From the NCBI GenBank assembly GCA_022496205.1, contig WTXD01000023.1, positions 124,001 through 188,000 of the forward strand: a stretch of DNA of 64,000 bases, in the 5' to 3' direction. The notes beneath the pieces were generated by a model that saw nothing but the letters and a program-made list of their open reading frames with translations, did no database searches and had not been told where the DNA came from. This document shows positions 35,543-46,994 of this stretch, piece by piece (within the stretch, counting starts at the first letter, position 1; each line of letters opens with the position of its first letter). Source of the DNA: Gloeopeniophorella convolvens (taxonomy: Eukaryota > Basidiomycota > Agaricomycetes > Russulales). Both the position numbers and the translations under genes were made by a program.

Positions 35543-38200
35543 GCATAATTATCAGTAATCGGCTAGCATAACCGGACTCGGAGACATACACTGTCCGTCA
35601 GGGACATGGTCGATGGTGGTGTACCATGGCGTGTCCTGCTGAGCTCGAGGCTCGCGGGGTCCGAGGGACCCGCGGTAGCCCGCGGTCTGTGGCGGGTACC
35701 TACCAGGGCGCCGCTTTGCGCATATACCTACCTGCGGTCTTCTATCTGCACGCCTGGGATCGGGTGCTTTTGGGCGGGGTTCTCAGAAGTGTTCTTAGAA
35801 CGCGTTCGAATGCGCGAGCTAGAAGTTGCTCCAAACGGCCTGTGTGTGTTGTCTGCTGTTGTCTGTCGACGCGCGCGCTGGCAGGGTGGGGATACGATTG
35901 TCTGGTGGCATGATGTGGTTCTGTACTAGGCTGGTTCTGATGTGGGCGGGGTCCGTGGAGTGCGTATGTAGGTGTTTCAGGGTCCGATGGGCTGCCTGCG
36001 TGTGCCATATGCACGACATGCCGGGGTGTCGACGCCACTTTAGCAGTCGTATGCACGTGTTCTGAATATGGAAGTCGGGGAGCGCATGCGGCCGCTTGCC
36101 TTCCGCCGTGCACTTACTCACCAGAAATGCCTTCATAGGACTACAGCGCTTTAGTCTGTGCAGCTTCTCAGCGGGATCTCATCATTCGGGAGCTTATCTA
36201 CATAATTTTTGGGCTCTTCTGGCTTCATTAAGGCCACCGCGAAGCCAAGCAAACAAAACCGGCTTCTCAGCACCGTTGTCGTCCGGGTACTTGCCTCCGG
36301 ACCCTAGGCTAGACTCTCAATTATTCTGCGCGAGAAGATCATAGCCTTGTTTGCACAGTGGTGCCGACGGGGCACGACCAGGTTCCGGGGCTCGCTTAGC
36401 GCGATAAAGCTAGCACAACAGGCCAGTGTTTCGGGACATGTGGGGTTAATGAACACTTTGCGGCTCGCGTCTAAGATAGTGCCCTGCACTCCTTTCTCGC
36501 AAACCCGAAAGAGGCTGCGGCTCCGTGTGCTACCCAAGTCCAACCTCGCCGCGCTTCGATGCGCCCTGTCGCACAAGCCGCGTCGGGCTTTGCGTGGCAC
36601 GCCCAACTTCCGCGCGCCGTTTCCGAGTGCGCTACCGCGTCCGGTCTGCGTACGGCGCGCGCCTCGGGCGCCTTTGCGCGTGAGTAGCTGGACTGCCTAG
36701 CCCAGAGACGTCGATGCAGCCGCGCGTGAGGCCGGGGCGCTGGCTGCGCCCCGCACGCTCCAGCTTCGCGTGCGGGATTAACGAACGTTTCGCCGCGCGC
36801 GCGCATCGCCGGGATCGGTGGTGCCCCCGGGAGTCTGAGCTTAACCAGTGCGTCTTCTGCCTTCCCAGCCCTCGCGCGCTTCGCGGCTGCCCCGGGAGCA
36901 TGTGCCCGAGACTTCAGATCGCGCCTGCGCGAGAAGGCGAGCCGAGCCGAGGACGCTAGTAGCCCCTCCGGGCGGTGCGCGCAGTGCTGCTTCTGCGCGC
37001 GCTAAGTCTGGCCTCTGGGAAGTGTGCGCTGGGCTTCCCGAGGCTGCTCCTGTGTGAGCATGTCCCGGTCCGTGTGCGTGCACCGTGCGGGTGCTTCGAT
37101 CGCTGCCAGCGTGCTGGCGACCACCCCGCGGCACCTGCGCCCGCATGCTGGACATGTCCCCGGCCTCGCACGCCATTTTAATCGCAGGAGATTCATGCAG
37201 GCAGACGTCGACACGCACGAAGAAGCCTGGAGTGCACGCTGCGTTACGTTACCTGCATCGCCCCTGGAATCTTGTTGAACGCAGATCAGATTTCCCCGCT
37301 CATGTAGTGCTGGACTGCTACATGCAGGTCCCCGCTGATCTGCCTGAAGCTCTGTGCGGGTGTGATTGGCGTGGCACCAAGGGTGTCATTGCCGTGCAAA
37401 TCTTCCCGGGCCGTCCCGCGCCGGGCTACACATCGCGCACTGGTCGCAGGCGGGATTAGCATGGCACGCATGCGTCTTCCATGCAAGCCTCTGCCGGGCA
37501 CAGCTGACGCGCGCCTGGCCCGAAGCTTCTGGCGTTTCACTTCTCCAGATCTTAACGAAGGCGGCTGTGCTCCCGCGCTATGCCTGAGCGATGCGGCTCT
37601 GCGCAGCTGCTAAGTGTTGGCTAAGTGAGTCTCGTACCGACCCTTCTAGCCCAGCGCTACTGGCTAGCTGGGCACGAATGGTACGTGAAACCGTGCGCGT
37701 TGGCTTGCAGCGAAGCTGCGGTGCGCAGCGCTGTGCTCGGGGCCCTGCGTGCTTCGATGCATACGCGGCCCGCCAAGCTAAGCTGCTGTAGCGCGAAGCC
37801 CAGCCCGGGGCCTCCGAGCGCGCGTCGGATCGGTCACTAGTCCGCGCGCACCTCTCGAAAAGAGAACTTGAAGGAAATGCGCGTTAGGGAGTGCGTCTCC
37901 GACCTGGAGGTGCTTCCATAAGCAGCTCTTGCAGAGGGTATCATGGAACACGACATACTAGGCAAGTCGATCCCCAATTATGTGCAAACATCTGGCAGGA
38001 CGGCAAGCAGCACGTTGTACCCTACCGTGGCGGCACGCTCGGAATCATCGCGGGATAGCATGTGCAGTATTGAATGCTAGACAACAGCACTACAGTACCA
38101 CATACGCCTCCCGCCCGCGCCGCAGCGCGCTTCTGGAGCGCGTGCATGGCGTACGTGATGCAGCGTGGGGAGAGGGTCAGCATTGCTCATCGAGGAACAT

Positions 38201-40201
38201 CATTGGACCAGGGTATCGATGGCGCTACGGACTGAAGTTGTAAGGAGGTACGGGGGTGATTCCCCTGTCGCGCCTGCGTCGAAGACGAAAATGAAGAAGC
38301 ATCCGGCGATGTAGATCGGGACGACCAGCGTCTGCGGGCGGAGCCAGCGGGCGCCCAAAGGAAGACGTCGGAGCGCACATGAAGCCATACTCTGTTGCCG
38401 CACCCGACGACATCATAAAGGTGTAAATGCGGTGGCACGGGAAACGTCGACAGTACTCAATGGTTGAGCACTTGAGCAGCAAAGCTAGGAATCCGCAGGC
38501 GGAAAGTGGCTCAGGGGGTCGTGGAATTTCTTCAAGAAACCGGACTTATCATCGATCTCCGTGCTCCCCGGCGCGCCACCAATGCGAGTGAGGGGGAGGG
38601 GGGGGGCATCCCCGAGTGAAAGTCAATACCAAGGGGCGGCTTGCGCGGTCGAGGCCCCATTCAAGAATGTATTCGAAGTAGTCGAGCATTGCAGTGAAGA
38701 TTTCTGAGACACTTTGTATGTCGGTTTCTGCATACCTTCTCGTTAACCTTCTTACACAAGGGAACACTGGGTTCCGCTGTTCTCCGCATAGGGGGTTTGC
38801 GGAGCAGCGGTGACCTAACAGCACCGTGGCTCCTTCCGTCGATGCGGCCACGGCGAGGTTGAGCACTGGGCGAACATTCGTTAGTCTTTGGCTGTGCAGT
38901 CACATGCACACGTACCTATTCCCGACCTGCAGGTTGACATACCGCGGCGACCGTCGACATCGGAAATTAATGGAAGAGCTCTTTTCTCGGAGGTGACACG
39001 TATCATAGTTCAGCGCCACAAACTGCGAGTACCGCGCGCTCGAAGAGGTTCAGGGGTGACAAAAGATTCAAGCTGATATGACGAATAAGGACTCGGAAAA
39101 AGAGCGGAGGCCAAGGACGGAACTACCCCCAGGCACAGTGAGTATCACGTTGTAGGAACGGCAGAGGTAAATTGAGCGTTGTGACAGATTGTCTCCACTG
39201 GTGCTCCGACTGATGGAAAGCCGCGCCTGAGAAGGAACGGACGGTACGGAGTAGCATGAGAAGATGGATGAACATAGAACTGTTCGAACAATTGTGTGAG
39301 ACATACGATGCTCATTGTAAGCCAGAGATCGACGTACCATTCGCACCACAAGCCAGGCGGTAAGGCGGGTGGTCATGCGCGCCCAGAAGAAGCAGGATGT
39401 GGGCGTTGTCACCGTTCATCAGAAGTACGTTAGGAAGCGATTTAATTATGCATCCATGAGATCTCGCGAGGCCTGGACGGGCGCGGAGATCGTTGACTGG
39501 AGATGAGGAGGTGTTCTTAAGGTTCTACCGAGTCCGATGCCCGGGCCCAGTCACCGAACCATGGGCCCGATCCGGGGGAGCCATTATCAACAGGGCGTTA
39601 TTCTCACTTATTGTTGAAGAGAAGTAAGAATCAGAGCTATTAGAATAGGCACGATAAGGGACCACTGCATAATTAGCACTCAAGGCGAGAAGTTGATCTC
39701 GTTAGAGGACCACAGTCGCACGCCCACGTGTCATGGTGACACGAAGCTCCCAAGAGCGCCAACACGAAGTGGCTCCCAAAGACTGTATGCGAGAAGCCGC
39801 ACAGAACCGTTTGCCTTTTGTCTATACGCATCGACCCTACCAGAAGACTTGTTCAGCGACACAATAGTGACAATGGAGCAACCTACGCCAGGTCACCGCC
39901 AGGTAACGCCATCGTTCAACTGACCTCCAAGCACAATAGATTCGACAAGCAAAGCCCGTTCTCGCCCCATTGGTTAGGCATGAGCTAGGGATAGTCACTA
40001 TCCGTTGCCATACGATTTTTGCCTGAGAAAATGGCTGGGCGCAGAGGCTCTCTAGTCAGACAAGAATTGTTGGCCGGCGCCACACTTGGGCCACAATGCA
40101 CACGTCGAATTGCGCAAGCGGCATCCGCCGTCGGCCGTTGCCGCAGACACTTTGGTGGGCATGGGCCCATACTTTCAGGTTAGGGTTACGGCTGCCTTGC
40201 C
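38201..40201. other. Stretch before LSM6, no gene assigned
   Basis: Short minus-strand frames with some hydrophobic content (for example PIYIAGCFFIFVFDAG near 38300, and AMLDYFEYILEWGL near 38680) hint at an intron-split membrane protein, but they could not be joined into a convincing gene or matched to a family. Confidence 0.3.
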
Positions 40202-40607
40202 ATGGACGACACACCACCCCCTCCGCCTGCCGAGCCCACACCTCCGCCTCCTCCCTCTGGCCCGTCTGGATCTCCAACCGACTTCTTGAAAGGCGTAGTG
40301 GGGAAGCGTGTAGTCGTTCGGCTAACGTCAGGTGTTGACTATCGCGGTATGTCTACGAATTTTGACGTGTCACCCGACGAGTCTGGTTCTGACGAGACCA
40401 CGCCAGGCGTGCTGTCGTGTCTTGATGGCTATATGAACATCGCACTCGAGCAGACCGAGGAGCATGTCAATGGTGTTGTGACTAACCGCTACGGCGACGC
40501 GTTCATCCGTGGGAATAATGGTGCGTGCCCTTTTACTGACCTTCGGTACTCGTATGCCGACACTTTCGCACACAGTACTCTATATATCCGCTGCCGAGCC
40601 ATTGTGA
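40202..40607 (+). CDS. LSM6: U6 snRNA-associated Sm-like protein LSm6
   Basis: Subunit of the LSm1-7 (cytoplasmic mRNA decay) and LSm2-8 (U6 snRNA) heptameric rings. Three exons: 40202-40346, 40407-40520 and 40576-40607, with 60-bp and 55-bp introns, giving 96 residues. An N-terminal proline-rich extension of about 24 residues precedes the Sm fold: SPTDFLKGVVGKRVVVRL, then SGVDYRGVLSCLDGYMNIAL (Sm1) and FIRGNNVLYIS (Sm2). The first intron splits the codon for Gly in YRG; the second lies in the Val codon of NNV. The protein ends AAEPL at the TGA 40605-40607. The Pro-rich N-terminus is longer than in yeast Lsm6. A housekeeping gene placed between P450 arrays. Confidence 0.95.
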
Positions 40608-41186
40608 CTCTTATCTCTCGCTCCGTCAGCTTTGTGCGTAAGCTGGCTTTGACGCCAAGCTCACCATCCATATAACTGACCGACGCGTCACGCTGATGCC
40701 GTCGTTTTGCGCTCCCCGGTGTCCCTTTCACCTGTGCTCGTCTACGCGTTCTGTTCCATCGACAATCATGACGTCGATTCCTCCGCATGACTAGCAAAAG
40801 CCAGGTCGAGGGGAGTCATTGGGGGTAATGCGGACCCGGCTCTGCAAATCATCATTCATCACGTTGAGAACCCAGGCCCGCAGCCGACGCCATTGCATGT
40901 GGCCATGATGTTTCCCAGCAATTCTTCTTCGATCCACTTCAATTGGCTGGGGATGCTGCATGTGACGACGGTTCGAGCAGCGTGTCGTCTGCATCCTATG
41001 CATCTGGAATCCTATTACATAGCACCGCCGCACGGGCATCACCTCGAAAGGAAAATATCACGCAAGCATCTGACCATACGCGCGCCATTGTTTTCCTAGT
41101 TCTCCTAGTTCTCACCGGTCGCCCCACATATCTAGACCCACCTCGACATTGACCCACTTCAGAAGACGCGGATTTCTCCCTGGTGG
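40608..41186. other. Spacer between LSM6 and P450-8
   Basis: About 0.6 kb with no recognised gene. It ends in the TATA-like box of P450-8. Confidence 0.45.
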
Positions 41187-41196
41187 TAATATATAG
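41187..41196 (+). promoter_or_regulatory. TATA-like box of P450-8
   Basis: TAATATATAG lies about 70 bp before the ATG at 41264. Confidence 0.45.
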
Positions 41197-41263
41197 GGAT
41201 ATGCACCTTGTCCTGATGTTAAACTAGCATCCCCCTTGCCATTCCAGTTGTTTCTATCATTCC

Positions 41264-43393
41264 ATGCCTTCGTTCGCGCTTGTTTTCGATTTCTTCGCCC
41301 TCTTGCTATGCCTGGTCGTCGTACAAGCCATCCGTGACCGTCGGAGGCGTCAAGGCCTCCCTTACCCTCCAGGCCCATCCCCACTGCCTTTGATAGGCAA
41401 TATGCTTGACATTCCGAAGAAGTTTTCTTGGCTTACATATGCGGAGATGGGGAAGAAATACGGTACGGAACTGGCATCGCCGTTACAAATTACATGCTAA
41501 CGCTCGCCAGCAGGGGACGTCCTATCTCTTAGGGCATTTGGGCATATGGTAGTCGTATTGAACTCAGCAAAAGCAGCCAAAGAGCTACTAGAAAAGCGTG
41601 GAGCGATATACTCCGACAGACCCGTCATTCCCTTCTATGACATGTATGTGATGAGTTTCTCGATTAACGATCTACTTTGACAAAATCCAGGATGGAGATG
41701 GACCTGAACCTCCCAGTTACGAGATATGGGGAGGACTGGCGCTTAGCACGCAGACTTGTCGATCGCGGTCTCCGTGCCGGCGCTGTAGTCAAATATCGAC
41801 CCATGCAACAAACAAGGACACGCGTGCTTCTCAGTCGAGTGCTCGAGCAACCTGACAATTTTGAGGAGCATGTCGAAACGTAAGTAGAACGTTCTTGCGA
41901 GCATCCCCGATTCATACTCTCAAATTGTTGTCTTTCTTCCGGCAGCATGCAAGGCGAGCTTATCTTAGCGATGACCTATGGCTACAAAGTGAAAGGCCGC
42001 GCCGACGAGAGACTTGTCTTGGCCAAATTGCTGAACGATATAGGCGCTACAAGATTATTACCAGGCGGTCTGCTCGTCAACGAGCTACCCTTCCGTGAGC
42101 GCGCATCCGGTTATATATTCTGGTTGTGCTTACACTCAATACCATACACAGTGCGCCACATTCCGGAGTGGCTCCCTTGGATCAGCTACAAGCCTCTAGC
42201 GCGTGAGGGGCGGGAGCTTTGGCAAGAGGCTGCAAAGTCCCCGATTCGATTCGTCAGAGAGTCTACAGTAAGCATTTGGTGACTTCGGTGAGACACACTG
42301 TGACCCCGTGGCGCATGCAGGTGAAGGGCACGGCACAGCCCTCCCTTGCTTTCGAAAACTTACAGGAAGCAGAGAAATTGAGCGACTCAGAGCGACAGAG
42401 AGCTGAACACGTGCTTACGTTTGCCTTGGCGTCTATGTATACGGGTACGTAATCATTCACTACGCATTTCATCCTCCTCGTATTCACCGAAGCGTTCAGC
42501 GGGAGCTGACACGGTATACTGATATACGGTTGTCACGAGCTTTTCTCACACATGCTACTCTAGACTGGAATAGCTATAAAGAACTTCCTCCTCGCAGCAT
42601 TGCTGCACCCTAATGTGCAGAGAAGAGCTCAGGCGGAGCTCGACGTCGTCACTGGGCGTCAGCGACTTCCGACCTTCGAAGATCGCCCACTGTTACCATA
42701 CACCGATGCGATCTGCAGAGAAGTGCTGCGTTGGAAGGCTGTTACCCCGCTAGGTATATACAGTTGTCCCCATGAGAGCGACATACGACGTTTACCATGA
42801 ATAGCGGTTCCTCACGCATCCACCCAAGATGATATATATGAAGGGTTCTTCATACCAAAGGGTACGAGTGGTGCCTACATGTCCTTGATGTTCCAAATCG
42901 TGTATTTTCTGAAGGCGCCGTAATCGTCGCGAATACCTGGTAAGTTTTTTGAGATAGAGGTCACCTGTCGCCACTGACGCACCCCAGGGCCATCCTTCGA
43001 GACCCATCCGTATACCCGGAACCAGACGAATTCAAGCCCGAACGCTTCTTGAACTCAGACGGGACCGTGCGCGACGATCCTATGCAGTCGGTGGTATTTG
43101 GATATGGGAAACGCATCTGCCCGGGGAGACACTTCGTCGACGGGACGCTTTTCATTACTGTTGCATCTCTGCTCTCTGTCTTCAACATTGAGCGAAAGAA
43201 GGACCAGAAGGGCGAAGATATTGCATTTGAGCCTAAGCATACAGACGGTATTCTCAGGTACTTCCATCGAGATCTTCGGTGAGATTGATGGACTGATCTT
43301 CTCCATAGCCACCCTGCCCCATTTCCCTATATCATCGCCCCCAGGGACAAGAGGGCACATGAGCTGGTGACTGCGGAAGCATTGGCGCGTTAG
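41264..43393 (+). CDS. Cytochrome P450 monooxygenase (CYP64-clan type), P450-8
   Basis: Intact-looking ER P450 and the only complete plus-strand P450 in the right half. It has an N-terminal anchor, RRRRQGLPYPPGPSPLPLIG, GDVLSLRAFGH, C-helix WRLARRLVDRGLRAG, YGYKVKGRADERL, the I-helix AGADT (14-nt microexon 42500-42513), ExxR in CREVLRW, PERF, and FGYGKRICPGRHFVDG with Cys codon 43118-43120. The last exon reads PAPFPYIIAPRDKRAHELVT and stops at 43391-43393. Its C-helix and heme region resemble P450-7 (WRLARKLVDRGLRPG), so the two may be close relatives now on opposite strands on either side of the tRNA-LSM6 island. Substrate unknown. Confidence 0.9.
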
Positions 43394-44642
43394 TGGGTTG
43401 TGGGAGGGCCGTCCCGTACCAGGACATGATAGTTCGAATATGCAGAGCACAACATTCACGAGTTGAACCGAGGGTAGCCGTTAACTTCAGTGACCTGATT
43501 CCAAGCTTGGAAGTTACTGGAACGACCTTCGCATAGCACAACATCGTCCGGCGGGAGGCTAACAGGCCGTCGCGTTGTTTCTAGTGGATCTAAAAGGCAG
43601 CTACGATCGTGCTGACTTCTGCTGACCCGCCATCGGTAGCAGCGCGCACTGCTCAACAAGTTCGTGCCGCTAAAGAAAGTTCGCTCCCTCCGCAGAGAAC
43701 GGCAAACCTTTCTCCCCATGCGCGCCTCACTTGGACTACCAACGTGATCATTGCCAGATGCAGTGATGGCTCCACTGACTGCCGTCTCATAGAATCGGGA
43801 ACGCTGGCAGGACAAACTGGCGGCATTTTCCGTTTCCACATAGATGTCGGCATTCCCTGCTTGTTGCTATGTCAGTTTTTCGCTTAATCAATCGGTAGGC
43901 ACGACTAATGAACTTGAAAGCAAGGCGGCCGTCGGACGCGTCGAGAACGCGCTAGCTTGCACTGGTTCACCAACATTCCAGCGGGCCTACGACGATAGTG
44001 CCTTTCCATGTACTCTGCTCAGTACCGCAAATCGAGACGCAAGTATGGCATACCATCTGCAAGAATCAACACACTGCCCATCGCAACGCGTTGATATTCC
44101 TCGGGGGACCGTGGGTCTGGCTCTCCCTCTTGGCTCGATCATCTCGAGCTGCCCGTAACAGCTAGTTACGGGACTACTTCGTATTCAGGTGCACTCGCAG
44201 CCGGGAAATCCCTGTCTTCGTGCAAGGCTAGCGATCCTAAACGGTGGGGGATCCTGACCATAAAATGGATTACCAACGCTCATAGTTCAATAGCGCTGTG
44301 CTGAATCATCCAGCCGCGGCGCGGCTTGAATCCTCCTAGATCTCCTAGATCTCCTTCCATGAGCCTTCGTCTGAACGGCATCTGTCAGCACAATCACCAC
44401 GGAAGCTTGATGCTTGCGTCGTGCCGTCTGCTTACGGCACCTATCTTGCTTAGTGGGTGCACGCTTAGGGAAACATGGCATCCAGGACGCGTGGCCCCAG
44501 GGAAAGTTTCCCGCGCCGACGCGGTATGTATAAGTACCTGCGAGCTATGAGGTGCAGTGGAGGCTTCACCCTTCCGCAACAGTACCGGTGCATCCGATCT
44601 ACCCGGTTGGTCACACGCATACGGTCGACTCCATCTCGCAGA
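43394..44642. other. Spacer between P450-8 and SDR gene
   Basis: About 1.25 kb. Only short overlapping frames; no recognised gene, RNA or mobile element. A short direct repeat of TCCTAGATC occurs near 44335-44352. Confidence 0.45.
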
Positions 44643-45876
44643 ATGACCATCATCAGAACCGTCTTCGTAACTGGTGCCACTGGCTTTGTTGGGAGCAATG
44701 CCGTCGACCAGCTACTCGATGCTGGCTATACAGTCAAGGGGTAGGTCGTGAATCAAGCGTTGTTATCCGGCGGCTTGGTCTAACCATAATCATCACTACA
44801 GAGCTGCGCGGTCTAAAACTGCGCCACGCCTAGCCGATAACCATAAGGCCGTCGGAAATCGGTTCCAGGTGGTCGTTGTGGATGACATCTCTACGTACGA
44901 CTTTAACCGGTGCCCTTGATGGTAAGTTCTCGCATACCATGACGGTTCGTGGCCTGAAGCTACTTAGGTGTCGATGCCGTGATACATGTAGCATCCCCGG
45001 GCATTGGAGCAGTGAGCGCCGATGCCGTCCTCAGTGTATGTCGCTTTATTCCCGTCTCAAGGATCTCGTCAAACTTACATGCACAGGGTGCCATCTCCGG
45101 GACAGTTCGTATCCTGGAAGGTGCTGTCAAAGCGGGCGTACAGAAAGTTGTGATCACTAGCAGCATAGTGGTCCTCGCAAGTGTACCGCAGATGTCAAAG
45201 AATGTTGTTGTGACGGAGCATGGTGTGTACATGTCTCAGCGCAATAATTGGAGCTTCTCATATGGCGTAGATACCAATTCGCAGATGTTTGAAGAAGCTA
45301 TCCGGCGTGGGGTGGATCCGATCGATGTCCACACCGCCCCGAAAGGCCCTGCAGACAAAGCAGCATGGGAATTCTCCAAGGCTCACCCAGGGATTGACAT
45401 TGCGACCAGTATGTCTTCGTCCGTTGTGATACACTGCACCTAACTAGGATGCATCGTCAGTCTATCCCCCTATCATCTTTGGCCCGGCTGGAAAAAGCCA
45501 GATCATCGATGTGCCCGCAAACGGCACCAACTCTGCGGCATTCATCCACGTCAAAGACCTCGCGCGAGCGCACGTGGCAGCGCTTTCCATCCCGAAGTCG
45601 TCTAATCCGAAGCGCATCGTCCCGAACGCTGGTGGATTCGCCTGGGCAGACGCCGTTCGGTATCTCCGTAGGGCGCACCCCGAGCTCGCCGATCGGTTAC
45701 CGCTGCAGGGGGAGAAGGACCCGGAAGAACCTCCTCGAGCTACATTCGACAACAGCTCCGCTGCGAAGCTCCTCGGTTTGATGAAATACATCAGCTTCGA
45801 GCAAACCATCGAGGAGACGATTGATGATATCCTGAAGAGGGAGAAGGCATTGGGGATTAAGCCGACGTCGGCGTGA
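44643..45876 (+). pseudogene. Extended/atypical short-chain reductase, frameshifted, catalytic Tyr lost
   Basis: Related to fungal NADPH-dependent aldehyde/ketone reductases of the dihydroflavonol-4-reductase/Gre2 type. Exon 1 gives the nucleotide-binding motif VFVTGATGFVG. Later pieces match the family: NRFQVVVVDDIS, GVDAVIHVASPG, VQKVVITSSIVVL, DKAAWEFSKAHPGIDI, and PPIIFGPAGKS. Two defects are seen. Within 44901-44906 one extra base (in CTTTAACC) throws the exon out of frame: DISTYDF continues to a stop instead of joining TGALDG. In the active-site motif YxxxK the Tyr is His (HTAPK). The rest, down to the stop at 45874-45876, stays open, so decay is recent or the extra base is a sequencing error. 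Even if the frame is intact, the His change predicts weak or no reductase activity. Confidence 0.75.
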
Positions 45877-46994
45877 GCTTCGTGTGAATTGGTGTTCATC
45901 AACTGTCCCGAATAGTATCGCCCACGTCCTGTCGTTCTGCAGTGCTTGTTTTGGGGTAGTGGGTGATGTTAGACTCGCGATTGAGAGTCGAGAACGACAG
46001 ACCGCTTGCCACAGTCTGGTCGGAGCTCTGCTTATAATCAAACAGATCGACTATCTGGGATCTGTGATTACTAAGGTCTGTACGTAGAGACTAGCTCTGC
46101 TTTAGTCTGCTTTGCGAATTCAGTCAGTGTGATTGACCTGATTATGAACGCTATTGTGACCGAATCCAACTGAATAATGGTGCTAAGCGATAGACTGGTT
46201 GATACTTACCCCGAGATTGATTGGCATGAGTCACACAGTGGCCGCTGGAACTCACCGGAAGTCGGGTAGGTCACGTGCAGATGCACGTGTCACTAGGTTA
46301 GGGTTACGTATTACTCGAGTACATGATTCTGTCGGGCTTGCTGTTGGCAGCAGCCGCACGGCCTCTCATCGCCTTCAATCACTGCCGGCGGTCGTCAAGC
46401 TCGGAAACGTCATGCAACCGTGCTCAGTACTCTGAAGCCCATGACGGGGGCTTGTGACTGCATTCTTGAGACTTTGGCAGCACCCCGGGTGAACAGCTCA
46501 TGAAACTAAGTTAGTGGATGCCTCCCTTTCCTCAGCGGTCTACGGACCTTCGCGCCAGCAACACGGCAAGGCTCTAAAATAAGGGTGACCACCGTCTTTA
46601 TTTAATACAAGCAACTTATCTTAACCACTTATTCACTAGACGGCGCTCCGTACGCCTGTCTCTATGGGACAACGGGACTTTTCGGGCTATACATACGCAA
46701 GAAGCGACGGAGGCACCTGTCCCAGTACCTGCATATATTAAATCAGCGGCCACTGCTTCAGTGCAGCAGCTCCACTGTGCCTTTCCATCAAGCCTCAGTC
46801 ATGCATCGGACCTGAAGGTATTCTTGCTCTCGACTTACATTTGGTGTCCCATCTTCGCACGCGCATAGCGCCGTCGCCTTCCCTGCGAGGCGCCCTTTGT
46901 CACCGCCGCTTTTTCACCACAATGTTATATATGAGCATCCTTTTTTTGAGCGCGCCAGAAACTGAATGACCCCATGCTCATCCCACCCCTTACA
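45877..46994. other. Spacer between SDR locus and P450 pseudogene
   Basis: About 1.1 kb with no recognised gene. Small frames only. Confidence 0.45.

Larger units (their letters stand above)
35301..38200. other. GC-rich, CpG-dense block without gene
   Basis: Strikingly rich in GC and in GCGC/CGCG words compared with the P450 regions, especially 36500-37850. Open frames are many but short and in all six frames, as expected from composition. It contains an 18-bp perfect palindrome and a 24-bp near-palindrome. It could be an old repeat or an untranscribed island; no transposase, reverse transcriptase or terminal repeat was recognised. Confidence 0.55.

Noticed and set aside
38201..39420. Possible intron-split membrane protein on the minus strand
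   Set aside because: Hydrophobic pieces exist, but they could not be linked by good splice sites into one frame or tied to a family; left as unassigned.
44881..44925. Splice explanation for the SDR frameshift
   Set aside because: No AG acceptor or GT donor in the right places restores the frame while keeping the conserved DDIS...TGALDG residues, so a one-base insertion is the simpler reading.
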